Origin: Cognatishimia activa
GTDB taxonomy: Bacteria; Pseudomonadota; Alphaproteobacteria; Rhodobacterales; Rhodobacteraceae
DNA length: 64,000 nt
Direction: 5' to 3'
NCBI RefSeq assembly: GCF_001458335.1
Contig: NZ_CYTO01000003.1
Location: 49,991 to 113,990 of the forward strand
A model generated the notes under the pieces. The model did no database searches and was not told the DNA's origin. It saw only the letters and a list, made by a program, of their open reading frames with translations. The position numbers and the translations under genes are program-made. Position 1 is the first letter of the stretch; the number at the start of each line of letters is the position of its first letter. Positions 40,810 through 50,543 of this stretch are shown piece after piece.

Positions 40810-42315
40810 ATGCTGACAGGCAAACATTTGATTGCCGGCCAATGGTTGGTCGGCGAAGGGACATTTACGAACGAACCGGTTACTCGGGAGGCGGATAGCT
40901 TCTCTTCCGGCACCGTTGCGCTGGTGAATAAGGCGGTCGAGGCGGCCGAGGATGCATTTTGGTCCTATAGCCAGACGACTGCTGAGGAGCGGGCGGCGTT
41001 TCTCAATCGTATCGCCGACGAGATTGAAGCGCGCGGTGCGGATCTCACCGCGATTGGCACCAAAGAAACGGGCTTGCCAGAAGCGCGTTTAGAAGGCGAG
41101 CGTGGTCGTACCACTGGCCAGTTGCGCTTGTTCGCAGACCATATCTTGAAAGGCGATTATCTGGATCGCCGTTTTGATGCGGCGCTGCCAGATCGTGCGC
41201 CTTTGCCCCGTCCTGACCTGCGTATGATTCAGCGCCCGATTGGGCCTGTGGCCGTGTTTGGTGCATCCAACTTTCCATTGGCGTTCTCAACGGCTGGTGG
41301 CGACACCGCGTCCGCCTTGGCTGCCGGTTGTCCGGTTGTAGTGCGCGGTCACTTCGCGCATCCCGGTGTGTCTGACGTGATTGCCCAAGCCATTGATGTC
41401 GCGATCAAAGCTTGCGATCTGCACCCGGGTGTCTTTAGCCAAGTCCAAGGGGGCGACCTGCCCGTGGGCGCGGCACTGGTGCAGCATCCACTGATCAAGG
41501 CCGTTGGCTTTACCGGGTCCCTTCGCGGTGGGCGTGCGTTGTTTGATCTTTGCGCGGCACGTCCCGAGCCGATCCCATTCTTTGGCGAGCTTGGTTCTGT
41601 GAATCCGATGTTCATGATGCCAAACGCAGTCGCGTCTCGCGGAGCTGCATTGGGTCAGGCTTGGGCGGCTTCCTTGACCATGGGCGCGGGGCAGTTCTGC
41701 ACCAACCCTGGCGTTGCGATTGTGATCGATAGTCCAGAAGCGCGTGCGTTTGTCGATGCGACGGTAGAGGCCTTGGGCCAAGTCGACGGTCAGACCATGC
41801 TGACAGCAGGCATTGCGTCTGCTTATGACAACGGACAAGCGCGCTTGTCTCAGAACACCAACGTTGAAACGCTGTTGGCGACCGAAACCGCACCGCGCAA
41901 GGGCACACCGTTTCTGTTTGAAACGACCGCTAAGAAGTGGCTGGAAGACGAAAGCATTGGTCATGAGGTCTTTGGACCGCTGGGCGTTGTGGTTGTCGCT
42001 TCTGATCAAGCTGAAGTGCTGGAATTGGCAAAATCACTGGACGGCCAATTGACCTGTACGCTGCATCTGGACGCTGAAGACCATGCGGCGGCTGGTGCAT
42101 TGCTACCGGTTTTGGAACGCAAAGCGGGTCGGGTTTTGGCCAACGGTTTTCCAACCGGCGTGGAAGTGTGTGACAGCATGGTTCATGGCGGACCATATCC
42201 TGCCTCCACCAACTTTGGGGCGACCTCGGTGGGGACGATGGCAATCCGCCGTTTCTTGCGTCCGGTTTGTTATCAGAACATTCCAGCGGAGCTTTTGCCC
42301 GCTGATCTGGCTTGA
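40810..42315 (+). CDS. 2-oxoglutarate semialdehyde (2,5-dioxovalerate) dehydrogenase
   Basis: This 501-residue aldehyde dehydrogenase has nucleophile C297 (GQFCTNP), general base E260 (GELGSVNP) and the coenzyme region VFGASNFPLAFSTAGGDTASALAAGCPVVV. The motifs are those of the KGSADH group. It oxidises 2-oxoglutarate semialdehyde to 2-oxoglutarate, the last step of oxidative pentose and related sugar-acid routes. It begins 42 bases after the dehydratase with AGAGGA upstream, and its 3' end faces the GntR gene. Confidence 0.92.
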   Translation: MLTGKHLIAGQWLVGEGTFTNEPVTREADSFSSGTVALVNKAVEAAEDAFWSYSQTTAEERAAFLNRIADEIEARGADLTAIGTKETGLPEARLEGERGRTTGQLRLFADHILKGDYLDRRFDAALPDRAPLPRPDLRMIQRPIGPVAVFGASNFPLAFSTAGGDTASALAAGCPVVVRGHFAHPGVSDVIAQAIDVAIKACDLHPGVFSQVQGGDLPVGAALVQHPLIKAVGFTGSLRGGRALFDLCAARPEPIPFFGELGSVNPMFMMPNAVASRGAALGQAWAASLTMGAGQFCTNPGVAIVIDSPEARAFVDATVEALGQVDGQTMLTAGIASAYDNGQARLSQNTNVETLLATETAPRKGTPFLFETTAKKWLEDESIGHEVFGPLGVVVVASDQAEVLELAKSLDGQLTCTLHLDAEDHAAAGALLPVLERKAGRVLANGFPTGVEVCDSMVHGGPYPASTNFGATSVGTMAIRRFLRPVCYQNIPAELLPADLA

Positions 42316-42332
42316 TCGGGCCGTTACAAACT

Positions 42333-43088
42333 TTAAAGATCGCCGGCGTCGATGCGCTCGGCGATCTGTTTGTTTTGCGTGAGCATGGTCGTCATGCGCG
42401 CACGCGCTTTTTCTGGATCGCCATCAGCAATCGCTTCCGCCACAAGAATATGGTTGCGGCGCGAAACTTTCTCATCCGGTGCGGCTTGCGCGCCAGTGGG
42501 GTAGGCGAATTGCAAGACCGCCAAGATCAGTCCCTGCATCTGGCGCAACATGATGTTGCCGGTGCTTTCAAGAATCGTGGCGTGGAACGTATAATCCGCC
42601 GCAATCATACCTTCCGCGCCGTAAGGCCCAGGGCTGATGTGCTGCGCTGCCGCCAGAATGGTATCCCGCTGTTTCTGCGTGGCATTGACCGCGGCAAGTG
42701 CCGCCGCTTCCGGTTCAATGATGTAGCGCAATTGCGTGCTGTTTTGGTAAATCCGCTTCGCCGTGGGGCTGTCGGGATCGTGCCACTTGATCACGTCCGG
42801 GTCGATCAGGTTCCAGTTCTCAAACGGCAGCACGCGTGTGCCATAGCGGCGTGCGGTGCGCAGCATGCCTTTGCCGGACAGCACTTTGATCGCGTCCCGA
42901 ACCACGGTGCGGGACACACCCAGCATCTCGGTCAATTCGGCTTCCATGGGAATGGTGGACCCGATGGGGAATTCACCACGCGCGATCTTTTGACCCAAGG
43001 TGTTCACCGCAGTTTTGGCCGCACCAGTCGGCAATTCCGACAGGTAGATGTCGGGTATCGTAAACGGTTGGCTGGCGGCGATATTCAT
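42333..43088 (-). CDS. GntR-family regulator with FCD domain
   Basis: The 251-residue regulator has a winged HTH (about 25-95, TIPMEAELTEMLGVSRTVVRDAIKVL) and an FCD all-helical effector domain (about 110-235). Metal or ligand residues are AADYTFHATI and RRNHILV. FCD regulators typically respond to sugar acids or keto-acids. It converges on the KGSADH gene and diverges from the FAH gene at 43271. A palindrome just upstream of its start matches one before the importer, which points to autoregulation and control of the whole locus. Confidence 0.93.
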   Translation of the reverse strand: MNIAASQPFTIPDIYLSELPTGAAKTAVNTLGQKIARGEFPIGSTIPMEAELTEMLGVSRTVVRDAIKVLSGKGMLRTARRYGTRVLPFENWNLIDPDVIKWHDPDSPTAKRIYQNSTQLRYIIEPEAAALAAVNATQKQRDTILAAAQHISPGPYGAEGMIAADYTFHATILESTGNIMLRQMQGLILAVLQFAYPTGAQAAPDEKVSRRNHILVAEAIADGDPEKARARMTTMLTQNKQIAERIDAGDL

Positions 43089-43103
43089 CTAAGATCCTTT
43101 TTT

Positions 43104-43117
43104 CTAGATGATATCTG
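43104..43117. promoter_or_regulatory. Probable GntR operator at the GntR/FAH divergent region
   Basis: CTAGATGATATCTG holds AGATGATATCT (43106-43116), an imperfect 5-1-5 palindrome 16 bases upstream of the GntR ATG. It matches the reverse complement of the site at 32924-32939 in 12 of 14 positions, so both promoters appear to share one regulator. Confidence 0.6.
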
Positions 43118-43270
43118 AGAGATCCGGCATATACCAGTGTGGAATGCCAAAGCGCAACAAAACAAGCCTGACCGCGGCATGGATGCCATGGTTTTGGGCG
43201 AACGAGTTCTTAAGGGTGAGCGAATGCTGCGCCCGCACCGAAATTTGAGGAATTCTGAGGAGAAAAAATA

Positions 43271-44113
43271 ATGAAGCTTCTACGCTATGGGCCAAGCGGC
43301 GCAGAAAAACCCGGTTTGCTTGATACAGATGGTCAGGTGCGCGACCTGTCGGAAGTTGTCTCTGACATCGCTGGTGATGTGTTAAGCGATGCAGGGCTTG
43401 ATGCGCTCCGCACCGTTGATCCGCAAACCTTGCCAGTGGTCGAAGGAAATCCACGGATTGGGCCATGTGTGGGCCAAGTGGGAAAGTTCATCTGTATCGG
43501 TCTGAACTACAGCGATCACGCAGAAGAGGCAGGCATGCAGCTGCCGGATGAACCGGTGGTGTTCGCCAAAGCAACATCTGCGATTTCCGGTCCGAATGAC
43601 GATGTGGAAATCCCCCGAGGTGGCGAGAAAACCGACTGGGAAGTGGAACTTGGTTTTGTCATCGGCAAGACGGCGAAATACGTGTCCGTCGAAGACGCGC
43701 TGGACTATGTGGCTGGGTATTGCGTCGTGAATGACGTGAGCGAGCGAGATTTTCAGCTGCATCGCTCGGGTCAGTGGATCAAGGGGAAGTCTTGCGACAC
43801 GTTTGGACCGATTGGTCCTTGGCTGGTGACCCGTGATGAGGTGCCAAATCCACAGGACCTGGAGATGTATCTAGATGTGAACGGTGAGCGCCAGCAGTCT
43901 GGATCTACACGCACGATGCACTTTACCGTGGCGCAAATCATTGCCCATTTGTCCCAGTTCATGAGCTTGCAACCAGGTGACGTGATTACCACGGGCACCC
44001 CGCCCGGTGTTGGTATGGGCCAAAAGCCAGAGCGGTATTTGAAAGCGGGCGACGTAATGGAACTCGGCGTAAGTGGCCTTGGTGGCCAAACCCAGAAAGT
44101 GGTTGCCGGTTAA
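43271..44113 (+). CDS. Fumarylacetoacetate hydrolase family protein
   Basis: The 280-residue enzyme has the FAH core (ICIGLNYSDHAEEAGMQLP, then GGEKTDWEVELGFVIGK with metal glutamates, and TTGTPPGVGMG). This type includes ureidoglycolate lyase and 2,4-diketo-3-deoxy-L-fuconate hydrolase. It differs clearly from the longer XylX-like protein at 30759. Placed with the sugar-acid genes and divergent from GntR, it may act on a keto-acid from a second sugar such as fucose or arabinose. The precise substrate is unknown. Confidence 0.88.
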   Translation: MKLLRYGPSGAEKPGLLDTDGQVRDLSEVVSDIAGDVLSDAGLDALRTVDPQTLPVVEGNPRIGPCVGQVGKFICIGLNYSDHAEEAGMQLPDEPVVFAKATSAISGPNDDVEIPRGGEKTDWEVELGFVIGKTAKYVSVEDALDYVAGYCVVNDVSERDFQLHRSGQWIKGKSCDTFGPIGPWLVTRDEVPNPQDLEMYLDVNGERQQSGSTRTMHFTVAQIIAHLSQFMSLQPGDVITTGTPPGVGMGQKPERYLKAGDVMELGVSGLGGQTQKVVAG

Positions 44114-44143
44114 CGCCGCAAACAGGTGTTGGTAGCGAGTGTT

Positions 44144-44176
44144 GAGCGGCCCGGAGAGACTCTGGGCCGCTTATTT
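44144..44176. terminator. Bidirectional terminator between the pentose and sarcosine loci
   Basis: AGCGGCCC (44145-44152) pairs perfectly with GGGCCGCT (44164-44171), with further pairing inside, and TTATTTATT follows on the plus strand. It lies 30 bases beyond the FAH stop and 12 bases beyond the soxG stop on the other strand. Confidence 0.85.
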
Positions 44177-44187
44177 ATTGGGAAAGC

Positions 44188-44748
44188 TTAGGTAAGCGCT
44201 GTTTCTGCTGAGAACTCTTTCGCACCAGTGATCAGCAGTTCCGCTGAGTAGGGTGCAAAGCTGTTCCAAAGGTCCAAGCGGAATTGGTCAGGGCCATCGC
44301 ACCAAAGCACGACGCTCGCATTGTCAAACACGGTGCGACGGGCTTCGCCGACACCGATTGACGCGATATCACGTGGGCAACCGATTGTGAGCAGCTCTGC
44401 GGCTTGTGGCCCGGTGATACTCAATGTGATTTCACGTGCTGAGATATCGGTGAAACTGTGCGGCAGTTTCTCATAAATCGCGTCGCAGGCTGCTTTCAGG
44501 GCAGAAACGTCATCGTTTGGGCAAAGGATGAGCCATTCATCTGGTCCGAGGCAAAGCGCTTCGACATCGCCTTTATTGGCGCGCGTGCCGATTTTGGTTG
44601 GCAGTTTCACACCAAGTGCTTTGTCGAGAGGGGCTAATTTCCCGCGCGCGCGCAATGAAATGCGTCCAGTTTCCCCCGTTACTGTGATTTGGACGTCGCC
44701 TGTGTGAATCAGCGTTTCGGGGCTTAGGGATGAGATTTGCAAAGACAT
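44188..44748 (-). CDS. soxG: Sarcosine oxidase gamma subunit
   Basis: The 186-residue gamma subunit has the conserved LGPDEWLIL motif and a late DQFRLDLWNSFAPY. It is the last gene of the canonical soxBDAG set, beginning one base after the soxA stop. It differs strongly from the gamma-like protein at 21943, showing that the two clusters are old paralogues. Confidence 0.93.
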   Translation of the reverse strand: MSLQISSLSPETLIHTGDVQITVTGETGRISLRARGKLAPLDKALGVKLPTKIGTRANKGDVEALCLGPDEWLILCPNDDVSALKAACDAIYEKLPHSFTDISAREITLSITGPQAAELLTIGCPRDIASIGVGEARRTVFDNASVVLWCDGPDQFRLDLWNSFAPYSAELLITGAKEFSAETALT

Positions 44749-44749
44749 C

Positions 44750-47746
44750 TTAAGCTCCGATCTTCAGGCGAGTGTTGTCCGGATCTACAAAGATCGGGCT
44801 GGTGATTTTGGCGGCAATGGTGCGGTCGGGCATTGGGATGTAGACGGTTTCGCCCATCCTATCAAAGCCGCCCTCGACCAAGGCCATTGCGATTGGCTGA
44901 TCTGTGGTGCCTTCGTCGTAAGACGAGGTAACATGGCCCACCATCTTCATTGGGATCTGTTGGTTTGGATCAAAGACGATCTGTGCGCCTTCTTCGAGGC
45001 AGGATTTATCCTCTGTCAGCAGGCCCACCAGATGTTTGCGGTTTGGCGCTTTCAAGTCAGGACGTTCCAGACCCCGTTTGCCCACGAAGTCGGGTTTCTT
45101 CTTGCCAATGGCCCAAGCAACGCCCGCGTCGTGTGGTGTCACGGTGCCGTCGGTGTCTTGGCCGACAATGATGTAGCCTTTTTCGGCGCGGAGGACGTGC
45201 ATTGTTTCAGTGCCATAGGCGGTTACATTGTAGGCTTGTCCTGCTTCCCAGATTTTCTCCCAAAGCTGGCGCCCGTAAGGAGCAGGGACGTTGATTTCAA
45301 AGCCCAATTCTCCCGTAAAGCTGATGCGGAACAAGCGTGCTGGGATTCCAGCTACGGTGCATTCTGCGCAAGACATATGGGGGAAGGCGGCGTCCGTGAG
45401 CTCAACACCTTCGACCAATGGGGCAAGCAGCTTCGCCGCGTTTGGACCTTGCACGGCAATGGCGGACCATTGCTCGGTCGTTGAGGTCAGCCAGCAATTG
45501 AGATCCGGCCACTCGGTTTGCAGGTAGTCCTCAAACATATTCAGCACGCGCGGGGCACCGCCGGTGGTGGTTGTCACGTGGAAGCGGTCGTCAGATAAGC
45601 GCCCGATCACACCATCGTCGCGGATGAAACCATCATCCCCCAAAAGGATGCCATACCGGCATTTGCCCACACCCAGTTTGGTCCATGGGTTGGTGTACAT
45701 ACGGTTCATGAACTCGACTGCGTCTGGGCCAACGATTTCGATTTTACCCAAGGTGGACGCGTCAAACATGCCAACGCTGTCGCGCACCGCTTTGCATTCG
45801 CGTTTTACCGCAGCGTGCATGTCTTCGCCCGGTTTTGGGAAATACCAAGCACGGCGCCATTGGCCTACAGGCTCAAAGGCTACGCCTTGGTCTTCGGCCC
45901 AGCTGTCGATCTGGGTTTTGCGCGTGATTTCAAAGTGATCGCCACGATGGTAGCCCGCAAACGCGCCAAAGGTTGTTGGTGTGTAAGGCGGGCGGAAGGT
46001 GGTGAGGCCCACCTTCGGTTGTTCTTTGCCCAAAGCATCGGCCGCAATATTGAGGCCGTTGATATTGGACATTTTGCCCTGATCGGTGGCCATGCCGTTG
46101 GTGGTGTAGCGTTTCACATGCTCGATCGAGCGCATGCCCTCGCGCACGGCCAAACGCAGGTCTTTCGCAGTCACGTCGTTTTGGAAATCGACAAAAGCTT
46201 TGGCTTTGCTGGTGTTTTTGTCTGTGGGCAGCTCGCGATAGGTGACACCGGTGCCGGTGCGGTCATCTGTGACATCGTAAGCTGCCGTATCTGGTTTTTG
46301 GTCCAAAGCAGTCAACGCCTTGGCTGCTTGTGCAACCCCATCATCAAGTGCTGCCTTCACGCCCCACAGGCCGCGCCCAGCTCCAGCTACAACGCAGTCT
46401 TCTGGTGTGTGTTCCGGCAGGAACGTGGTTTGGTCTTCGTCCCACGTCAATTTGCCTTTGGTGTGGGAGAAGAGATGCAAAGAGGGGGTCCAGCCGCCGG
46501 ACATGAGCACGCAGTCACATGAAATCCATGTGCCTTGCTCGACCGCGCCGCCTTTCATGGCGTTTACGCGAATGCCGCTGACCCGCAGGCGGCCTGATGT
46601 CGCCGTTGCGGTGTGGGAGACTTTGACGTCAATCCCGCGCTCTCGGGCGGCTTTGGTCAAGTCATCCGGCACATCCTCGCGCGTATCGACAATAGCGCGA
46701 ACTTTCGCTCCCGCGTCGTGCAGGTCGAAGGCTGCATACCAAGCGCTGTCATGGCTTGTGATGACAACAGGCGCGTTGCCGACTTTGACGCCGTACCGAT
46801 TCAGGAAGGTTTGCGCCGAGCCTGCCAGCATGATGCCTGGGCGGTCGTTTCCGTGGAAAACAAGCGGTTTTTCCAATGCGCCTTGTGCCAGAACCACTTG
46901 CTTGGCGCGCACGCGCCACATGCGTTCTCGGGGCATGTCGGTGGGAAGTTCTGGCAGGTGGTCGGTGAGCTTTTCGACCATGCCAATCATGTTCTGGTGG
47001 TAATAGCCGATTGCCGTTGTGCGGGTCATGACTTTGACGCCCGCGTCTTTCAACGCGGCAATCTCTGTCTCAAGCCACTCCCATGCGGCTGTGCCATCAA
47101 TCTTTGACTGTGGTTCAGACAAGAGTGTCCCGCCCACTTCGGCGTTTTCGTCGACCAGAACGACTTTCAACCCCTTGCCGATCGCGGCTTTTGCTGCGGC
47201 GATACCGGTTGGACCGGCACCCACAATCAACAAATCGCAGTGCAGATAGCGGGAAGCATAGGTGTCTGGGTCTTCCTCAGACGGAGAGACGCCCAAACCG
47301 GCGGCGGCACGGATGAACGGCTCATAGACCTTGTCCCAGAATGACTTCGGCCACATGAAGGTTTTGTAGTAGAACCCAGCGGAAAACAGCATGTAGGCCG
47401 CGTCGTTCACGGCACCCACGTCAAATTTGAGACTTGGGTATTTGTTTTGCGAGTTGGTCTCTAGCCCGCCATAGATTTCCTGCACCGTTGCGCGGGTGTT
47501 GGGCTCGAACCGGCCCGGTCCACGGCGGGTGCCAATCAATGCGTTGGGTTCCTCAGAACCCGCTGTCACAGCGCCGCGCGGGCGGTGGGACTTGAACGAC
47601 CGTCCCATGAGGTGAACACCATTGGCGAGCAGAGCGGAGGCGACCGTGTCGCCCTTAAAGCCCGAGTAGGACTTTCCATCGAAAGTGAAAGTCACTGGTT
47701 TGCCGGTGTCGACGCGGCCGAGACCTTTGACGCGATAGTTGCTCAT
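44750..47746 (-). CDS. soxA: Sarcosine oxidase alpha subunit
   Basis: The 998-residue protein has the Fer2_4-like N-terminus (FKSHRPRG), an FAD/NAD-binding domain (GAGPTG near 178) and the GcvT-type tetrahydrofolate domain with its C-terminal barrel. It oxidises sarcosine with the beta subunit, giving glycine, hydrogen peroxide and 5,10-methylene-THF. It starts in a four-base overlap with soxD. No folate-recycling genes or glyA lie beside it in this window. Confidence 0.95.
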   Translation of the reverse strand: MSNYRVKGLGRVDTGKPVTFTFDGKSYSGFKGDTVASALLANGVHLMGRSFKSHRPRGAVTAGSEEPNALIGTRRGPGRFEPNTRATVQEIYGGLETNSQNKYPSLKFDVGAVNDAAYMLFSAGFYYKTFMWPKSFWDKVYEPFIRAAAGLGVSPSEEDPDTYASRYLHCDLLIVGAGPTGIAAAKAAIGKGLKVVLVDENAEVGGTLLSEPQSKIDGTAAWEWLETEIAALKDAGVKVMTRTTAIGYYHQNMIGMVEKLTDHLPELPTDMPRERMWRVRAKQVVLAQGALEKPLVFHGNDRPGIMLAGSAQTFLNRYGVKVGNAPVVITSHDSAWYAAFDLHDAGAKVRAIVDTREDVPDDLTKAARERGIDVKVSHTATATSGRLRVSGIRVNAMKGGAVEQGTWISCDCVLMSGGWTPSLHLFSHTKGKLTWDEDQTTFLPEHTPEDCVVAGAGRGLWGVKAALDDGVAQAAKALTALDQKPDTAAYDVTDDRTGTGVTYRELPTDKNTSKAKAFVDFQNDVTAKDLRLAVREGMRSIEHVKRYTTNGMATDQGKMSNINGLNIAADALGKEQPKVGLTTFRPPYTPTTFGAFAGYHRGDHFEITRKTQIDSWAEDQGVAFEPVGQWRRAWYFPKPGEDMHAAVKRECKAVRDSVGMFDASTLGKIEIVGPDAVEFMNRMYTNPWTKLGVGKCRYGILLGDDGFIRDDGVIGRLSDDRFHVTTTTGGAPRVLNMFEDYLQTEWPDLNCWLTSTTEQWSAIAVQGPNAAKLLAPLVEGVELTDAAFPHMSCAECTVAGIPARLFRISFTGELGFEINVPAPYGRQLWEKIWEAGQAYNVTAYGTETMHVLRAEKGYIIVGQDTDGTVTPHDAGVAWAIGKKKPDFVGKRGLERPDLKAPNRKHLVGLLTEDKSCLEEGAQIVFDPNQQIPMKMVGHVTSSYDEGTTDQPIAMALVEGGFDRMGETVYIPMPDRTIAAKITSPIFVDPDNTRLKIGA

Positions 47747-48048
47747 TGGCCGACCTCCGCGAGAAGTTTGTCCAACTCAGGCTTTGGTTCGCCTGCTTTG
47801 TAGGTGATCAAGATGCGGTCGCTGACCGTGTCGCGCACTGCATTGAAGAAACGACCACAGCCGTGCACATGCCGCCAGCGTTCAAAATGCAGGCCCTTCA
47901 CGTTGGTGCGGATGAAGAGGAATTTCTCCCATTCTTCGTCGCTGACCGCAGAGGGATCTTCGGGGCGAATGATATGGGCTTCGCCAGCATAGGCGAACTC
48001 TGCTTCGGGCAGCAGTTCGTCGCAATAGGGGCAATGGATCATAAGCAT
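47743..48048 (-). CDS. soxD: Sarcosine oxidase delta subunit
   Basis: This 101-residue zinc-binding delta subunit has a complete ligand set: HCPYCD near the N-terminus and HVHGCGRFF at about 62-70. It serves as the reference for the ligand losses seen in the copy at 18715. AAGGAAAG lies upstream of the ATG at 48048. Confidence 0.94.
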   Translation of the reverse strand: MLMIHCPYCDELLPEAEFAYAGEAHIIRPEDPSAVSDEEWEKFLFIRTNVKGLHFERWRHVHGCGRFFNAVRDTVSDRILITYKAGEPKPELDKLLAEVGQ

Positions 48049-48074
48049 TGGCGTATCTTTCCTTTGCGCGGGCG

Positions 48075-49328
48075 TTAGTGGGCGACGGCCGCAGCGGCGG
48101 CTTCGTCAATCAAACGGCCATTGCGGAAACGTTCGATGGTGAAGGGGGCGTTGATCGGGTGGGGCTCGTCTTTGGCAACGGTCCAGGCCAGCGTATGCGC
48201 TGCCCCCGGCGTTGCCTTGAAGCCACCTGTGCCCCAGCCGCAGTTCACGTAAAGACCCTGCACAGGTGTCTTTGAAATGATAGCGGACCGGTCAGGTGTC
48301 ACGTCAACGATGCCGCCCCATTTGCGCAACATGCGCATGCGGTTGAAGATCGGGAACATCTCGGTGATCGCAGATACAGTATGTTCGATCAGCGGAAGGC
48401 CACCCCGTTGAGAGTAGGAGGTGTATTGGTCTGTGCCCGAGCCAATCACCAGCTCGCCTTTGTCAGATTGGCTGATATAGGCATGCACCGCGTTGGACAT
48501 AACCACGCAAGGCACGACGGGCTTGATGGGCTCAGACACCAACGCCTGAAGCGGGAAGCTTTCCAGCGGCAGTTGCACGTCTGCGGTTTGCATGACGACG
48601 GATGTGTGCCCAGCGGCAGATACCGCGACTTTTTTGGCTTTGATAAAGCCTTTCTCAGTCTCAACGCCCGCGACGGAACCGTCTGGATTACGGCGGATTG
48701 CGGTGACTGCGCAGTTTTGGATGATGTCGACACCACGTTCCGACGCGCCGCGCGCATAACCCCATGCAACCGCATCATGGCGGGCGGTGCCGCCGCGTTC
48801 TTGAAGCGCTCCGCCAAGGACCGGATAGCGCGCGTTCCCCGAGATATTGAGCGGCGGGCAGAACTTTTTGCATTCTTCGGGGGTGAGCCAACGGTTATCG
48901 ACGCCGTTCAATCGGTTCGCGTGAATATGGCGCTGCGAGCTTTGGACGTCGTGCTGGTTATGGGCCAGCATCAACACGCCGCGATTGGAATACATGACGT
49001 TGTAGTTCAGGTCTTGGCTGAGGTTTTGCCACAGATCGACGGAGTGATCATAGAGCCGCGCGCTCTCGTCATAGAGATAGTTCGAGCGGATGATCGTGGT
49101 GTTGCGCCCAGTGTTGCCGCCCCCAAGCCAACCTTTGTCCAATACAGCCACATTGGTGATGCCGTGTTCTTTGGCCAAATAGTAAGCGGCCCCAAGCCCA
49201 TGGCCGCCCGCACCAATGACAACAACGTCATATTCGTCTTTGGGCTGGCTGTCGGGCCACTGTTCGGTCCAGTTCTTATGGCCGGAAAGGGCGTTCTTAA
49301 ACAGATTGAGGGCGTTAAAACGGGTCAT
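48075..49328 (-). CDS. soxB: Sarcosine oxidase beta subunit
   Basis: The 417-residue subunit has the FAD motif [26 protein letters not shown] and [17 protein letters not shown]. The last contains the histidine expected to bind FMN covalently. I chose the start at 49328 ([12 protein letters not shown]); readings to 49490 cross the divergent regulator. It is the first gene of the canonical operon, followed by soxD after 26 bases. Confidence 0.94.
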   Translation of the reverse strand: MTRFNALNLFKNALSGHKNWTEQWPDSQPKDEYDVVVIGAGGHGLGAAYYLAKEHGITNVAVLDKGWLGGGNTGRNTTIIRSNYLYDESARLYDHSVDLWQNLSQDLNYNVMYSNRGVLMLAHNQHDVQSSQRHIHANRLNGVDNRWLTPEECKKFCPPLNISGNARYPVLGGALQERGGTARHDAVAWGYARGASERGVDIIQNCAVTAIRRNPDGSVAGVETEKGFIKAKKVAVSAAGHTSVVMQTADVQLPLESFPLQALVSEPIKPVVPCVVMSNAVHAYISQSDKGELVIGSGTDQYTSYSQRGGLPLIEHTVSAITEMFPIFNRMRMLRKWGGIVDVTPDRSAIISKTPVQGLYVNCGWGTGGFKATPGAAHTLAWTVAKDEPHPINAPFTIERFRNGRLIDEAAAAAVAH

Positions 49329-49428
49329 GGCGGATCCAAAGCCTGATGAGAGTCTCGAAGAAAAACTCTGGATAAATGCAGCGGATCGTGCTGGAATATT
49401 CGCGTCACTTTTTGGGTATAATTGCGTC

Positions 49429-50415
49429 ATGCAGCAACCGCGTCGTAAACCTCTTTTGATTGGCTTCATTCTGGCCAATCGTTTTACCATGTCCGCCTTT
49501 GCAAGTTTCGCGGATGTGGTGCGGCTTGCGTCTGATGAAGACGATAAATCTCGGCGTATTTTATGTGACTGGGATGTGCTCTCTCATGACATGGATATGA
49601 TCCGGTCCAGTGGAGGTTTTAAAATCCAGCCCGACACGCGCCTGCGCAATGCGCGCGCTTACGACTACATCGTCGTTGTCGGTGGGCTGATTGGGGATGG
49701 CAGTAACCTTGCGCCAGAGATGCTAAGATATCTGCACGAACAAGCCGCGGGCGGAGTGCCAATTGTTGGCCTGTGCACTGGTGTGTTCATTCTGCAAGAG
49801 GCGGGGCTGTTGAAGGGGTACCGCTGTTGTGTGAACTGGTTCCACCATCAGGAGTTCGTGGATCGGTTTGAAAACGAACGCCCGGTATCGGATCAGATTT
49901 TTGTGGTTGATCGAGACCGTCTAACCTGTTCCGGGGGGCACGGGTCAGCCCATATGGCCGCCTATATAATTGCTCGTCACATCGGCGATGCTGCGGCTGC
50001 TAAGAGCTTGAATATCATGACAATTGATCGTGCTTTGAGTGCCGATCGTCCACAGCCGGCTGGTGTTCCAGAACGGTCGGCTCAAGATCCGTTGGTGAAA
50101 CGTTGCATGCATTTGATGAATCAGAACCTAGAAGTTCCAAAGTCCATTGAGGCGCTCGCTGACACCTTAAAGGTTGGACGCCGGACGCTTGAGCGGCGCT
50201 TTCGCATTGATACCGGAGACACGCCGTCAGAGTTCTATCGTGATTTGCGCTTAAATCGCGCGATAGACCAGCTGCGCCGCACTGGCCGCAGTGTGGCAGA
50301 CGTTGCTGTGGCGAATGGGTTTTGTGATGCGTCTCATCTGACGCGCAGCCTGCGTGACCACAAAGGTGTGACGGCTGGGCAAATTCGCGAGACTGCTCTG
50401 CGCAGCCATAAATAG
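49429..50415 (+). CDS. GATase1-like/AraC regulator, probable regulator of the adjacent soxBDAG
   Basis: The 328-residue regulator has a PfpI-like domain in which [20 protein letters not shown] keeps a cysteine at the elbow, then [19 protein letters not shown]-terminal AraC domain ends [17 protein letters not shown]. It lies 100 bases from the divergent soxB, the same arrangement as SouR-type sarcosine regulators. No ribosome site precedes the ATG. TATAAT (49417-49422) lies only six bases upstream, so a leaderless transcript is possible. Earlier in-frame starts back to 49216 would overlap soxB. Confidence 0.9.
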   Translation: MQQPRRKPLLIGFILANRFTMSAFASFADVVRLASDEDDKSRRILCDWDVLSHDMDMIRSSGGFKIQPDTRLRNARAYDYIVVVGGLIGDGSNLAPEMLRYLHEQAAGGVPIVGLCTGVFILQEAGLLKGYRCCVNWFHHQEFVDRFENERPVSDQIFVVDRDRLTCSGGHGSAHMAAYIIARHIGDAAAAKSLNIMTIDRALSADRPQPAGVPERSAQDPLVKRCMHLMNQNLEVPKSIEALADTLKVGRRTLERRFRIDTGDTPSEFYRDLRLNRAIDQLRRTGRSVADVAVANGFCDASHLTRSLRDHKGVTAGQIRETALRSHK

Positions 50416-50543
50416 CTCTCGCTTTGTCGCCCTTGACCAGTCGTTTGTCATCATATGGCATCTTTTCGACACCTCCAGCGCTTGCATGGGCAATCAACCT
50501 AGCTATCTTTGGGGCACGACGCACAGGACAGTGGAGAAACCGC

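Noticed and set aside
45815..46522. 235-codon plus-strand ORF inside the canonical soxA
   Set aside because: It is antisense to strongly conserved alpha-subunit motifs and has no coding signature of its own.
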